Assembly (NCBI GenBank): GCA_003244105.1
Contig: QHBK01000011.1
Span: 12,571 to 56,270, forward strand
DNA: 43,700 nucleotides
Direction: 5' to 3'
Source: Candidatus Eremiobacter antarcticus
GTDB lineage: Bacteria > Vulcanimicrobiota > Vulcanimicrobiia > Eremiobacterales > Eremiobacteraceae
The position numbers and the translations under genes are program-made. Shown here piece after piece: positions 42,261-43,700 of the stretch; the first letter of the stretch is position 1, and every line of letters begins with the position of its first letter. The notes below the pieces were generated by a model. The model saw nothing but the letters and a program-made list of their open reading frames with translations, did no database searches and was not told the DNA's origin.

Positions 42261-42506
42261 GTCTGAAAGATCCACGGTACCCCATGTCATCATAAATGAT
42301 GAAGCTTCGCCGGCAGCTATCGCAGCAGTGGAAATCGGGACCTGGCCCACCCCGTTCGTAAACACCCAACAACCCTTTGACAATGTAAGGCTCGGCAGTG
42401 GACCAACAAATGCGAAGGCCGACGAAATGTTAAGGTTCGCTGGCCCATGTGCTGTTAGGTTAGCCGATTTTCAAACGTCTAGCGGAAACGAAAAATCAGC
42501 CGTCTC
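42261..42506. other. Right end of the second element, no gene
   Basis: About 245 bases after the restriction-modification gene with no supported gene. TTAAGGTTCGC (near 42430) and TTAGGTTAGC (42455-42464) loosely resemble the AGTAACCTA units at the other end when read on the opposite strand and could be arm sites. A 133-codon frame across this region is not accepted. Confidence 0.35.
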
Positions 42507-42554
42507 TGCTCGGCATGCAAGAGGTCAACGGTTCGACCCCGTTATCCTCCACCA
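42507..42554 (+). pseudogene. tRNA-Ala(GGC) 3'-half fragment, probable att site
   Basis: TGC-TCGGCAT-GCA gives three pairs of anticodon stem around anticodon GGC. The variable region AGAGGTC, an intact T arm (AACGG-TTCGACC-CCGTT) and acceptor 3' strand ATCCTCC-A-CCA follow. The matching 5' half (GGAGGAT and D arm) is not upstream, so this cannot form a tRNA. Like the tRNA-Pro repeat, the break falls at the anticodon arm, which marks it as the right junction of an element. Confidence 0.75.
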
Positions 42555-42716
42555 CTTTGAAACCCGCGTCGCGTATGCGACACCTCGTTCTTTGCTAATA
42601 GGGATCCGCCTACGCTGGTGAGGCAGTACTGCAATTAGTACTGCAGTTTAGGCGCGCGGCAGTCCAGCCGCCGAGATCTGCGGCGTCTGGCGCCTAGTAC
42701 TTCAACACGATTTGGA
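42555..42716. other. Spacer right of the att fragment
   Basis: No gene seen. GTCGC-GTAT-GCGAC near 42571 and a 9-base direct repeat AGTACTGCA (42625 and 42637) are the only structures, both short enough to be chance. Confidence 0.35.
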
Positions 42717-43700
42717 TCACGATCCCGATGCGTCACTCGGATCGAGGAGTTGCCGCGCCGCAAGCTCTCGTATCATTTTCAGCTTTTTTGACACGGGCGA
42801 GTGGTTCGCGTAGCCGAGAATCCGACTGATCTCCCCGACCTTCGTCTCTCCCGACCGCAGCACCACGACGATTCGACGCGACTTGACGTCGACTGCCGCC
42901 AGCAGATCCTCCCAGACGACGTTCCCTATGGCCTCGCCCGCTGTGTCCGACTTACCGGCGGCGGGGGCGAAGTCGACCTCTGCGTGCGGCCCCTGGACCG
43001 GAACCGTGCCGGGCAATTCGACGAACACAATCTTCGTTTTCGACCGCGTGCGGTGGAACGCACGCTCGAAGTCCTCCTTGGCGCGCGACCAGCGGCCGGA
43101 AAAATCGTCCTGTTGCCGATTTGTCCTGATGGCGTCGATCACGGCCCGAAGGCGGCCGTCCGCGTCAGCGGCGTCGACGATCGCCGCAGTAATCTCGCGC
43201 GCTTCTCGCTCGCCGCTCCAAACGTATCCGCCCATGCGCGGCTGCGCGATGTCCAGCCCCTCAACGTCAGGATTCGATCGAATCTCTTCGAATCGCGCGC
43301 GCAAGTCTTCCGTGTCGATCGGCACCGGCTCGAAGCCATCGCACACGAAACTCTCGATCGTCGCGTACGCGTGCGGAAGCCAATACTCAAGTTCGTGCGA
43401 CAACAGTTGCAGGGGGTCGTCTTGCGAAAAGTCCCGCTTGTCGCCGAGCCGCCCATCGGCGAGGAACGGCCAGATGTGGTAGGACCACGCCTTTTCCAGC
43501 CTGCGCCGCAGATCGGCCGGAAAACCGACGACGTGCATGGTGTCCATTGTGAAGGGCCACATCCCGCGGTGCAGGGGCGGCAACCCGAATTGTTCGAGCA
43601 CCCGAAGCGGCAGCAGATGATACAGGACCGCGAAACGATGATAAACCTCGGCGTCGCCGCCGGGGAGCAAGTAGATGTGGCATCGGCCCCGTTTAGGGAG
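42717..43700 (-). CDS. Unknown protein, 5' end beyond window
   Basis: At least 327 codons; the frame is open to the right edge, with a TTG at 43670 but convincing sequence further upstream, so the start is probably outside. I do not recognise the family. The N-terminal part is rich in aromatic residues (YHRFAVLYHLLPLRVLEQFG, then HRGMWPFTMDTMHVVGFPAD). The middle contains FERAFHRTRSKTKIVFVELP. The C-terminal 70 residues (VWEDLLAAVDVKSRRIVVVL, then GETKVGEISRILGYANHSPV) look like a winged-helix module. High GC content, like the chromosome, suggests that it lies outside the element. Confidence 0.7.
   Translation of the reverse strand, partial: LPKRGRCHIYLLPGGDAEVYHRFAVLYHLLPLRVLEQFGLPPLHRGMWPFTMDTMHVVGFPADLRRRLEKAWSYHIWPFLADGRLGDKRDFSQDDPLQLLSHELEYWLPHAYATIESFVCDGFEPVPIDTEDLRARFEEIRSNPDVEGLDIAQPRMGGYVWSGEREAREITAAIVDAADADGRLRAVIDAIRTNRQQDDFSGRWSRAKEDFERAFHRTRSKTKIVFVELPGTVPVQGPHAEVDFAPAAGKSDTAGEAIGNVVWEDLLAAVDVKSRRIVVVLRSGETKVGEISRILGYANHSPVSKKLKMIRELAARQLLDPSDASGS

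Larger units (their letters stand above)
35425..42506. mobile_element. Second, mirror-image integrative mobilisable element
   Basis: Block with integrase, excisionase and a small ORF (minus), then relaxase and a restriction-modification gene (plus), between the tRNA-Pro terminator and a tRNA-Ala 3' fragment. Gene order and sequence of the integrase-excisionase-relaxase part match the left element in reverse orientation. The right edge is set by the tRNA-Ala fragment; the left edge lies somewhere in 35385-35455 and has no matching tRNA-Ala repeat, so the element's own attachment pair is not complete in the window. Confidence 0.65.

Noticed and set aside
42625-42645. Direct repeat AGTACTGCA
   Set aside because: Nine bases, partly self-palindromic, no further copies; not enough to call a site.
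1-43700. CRISPR array or rRNA genes
   Set aside because: No regularly spaced repeats of array type and no rRNA sequence were seen in the window.

Overview
The window is high-GC bacterial DNA with short intergenic gaps, many 4-base stop/start overlaps and frequent GTG/TTG starts. GatCAB, MutS2, a RecA-RecX pair, type II dehydroquinase and HU point to a non-proteobacterial bacterium. A deep terrabacterial lineage such as Candidatus Eremiobacterota would fit, but that placement is only an impression from gene content and style.

Positions 1-22600 are ordinary chromosome: recA (3' part), recX, pgeF, a response regulator and its histidine kinase, a secreted GH125 mannosidase and purA. A poorly understood stretch follows (a coiled-coil ORF, a FliO-like ORF without a normal start, a tiny membrane protein). 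Next come an rRNA m5U methyltransferase, gatC-gatA-gatB, mutS2 and tyrS. hslO is convergent with tyrS, and aroQ and HU follow. Then come a GNAT acetyltransferase, a membrane-anchored unknown, a BNR-repeat protein coupled to a MoaD/ThiS-like protein ending in Gly-Gly, dinB on the minus strand, and a class V PLP enzyme. A vapBC-type toxin-antitoxin pair (22656-23248) marks the move into accessory DNA.

Positions 23532-35349 form an integrative element of about 11.8 kb. It is bounded by a 43-bp exact direct repeat equal to nucleotides 1-43 of a tRNA-Pro(GGG) gene. The complete tRNA is at 35307-35384, and a 5'-half copy remains at 23532-23574. Near both ends lie almost identical tandem GGAGAC-type repeats, probably integrase arm sites. 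The cargo is respiratory: a cytochrome b / molybdopterin fusion oxidoreductase and two polytopic membrane proteins on the minus strand, facing a cbb3-type oxidase operon (CcoN, CcoO, a small membrane subunit, and a cytochrome c with an N-terminal Ig-like domain). A decayed IS3-family transposase, a relaxase pseudogene, a remnant of an excisionase gene and an intact-looking tyrosine integrase complete it.

On the other side of the tRNA (about 35425-42506) lies a second, related element in mirror orientation. It has an integrase, an AlpA-like excisionase and a small unknown ORF (all minus), then an intact MOBP-like relaxase and a type IIG-like restriction-modification gene split by one base in a T4 run. 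It ends at a 3' fragment of a tRNA-Ala(GGC) gene. The two elements share the relaxase / excisionase / integrase module, and in the left element a deletion has fused relaxase codon ~185 to excisionase codon ~57. Beyond 42554 is a partial unknown minus-strand gene that runs off the right edge.

The main novelty candidates are the paired, mirror-image tRNA-anticodon-loop elements with oxidase cargo, the degenerate-GGDEF histidine kinase, the BNR/MoaD-like pair, and a hairpin that pairs the ribosome binding site of the GNAT gene.
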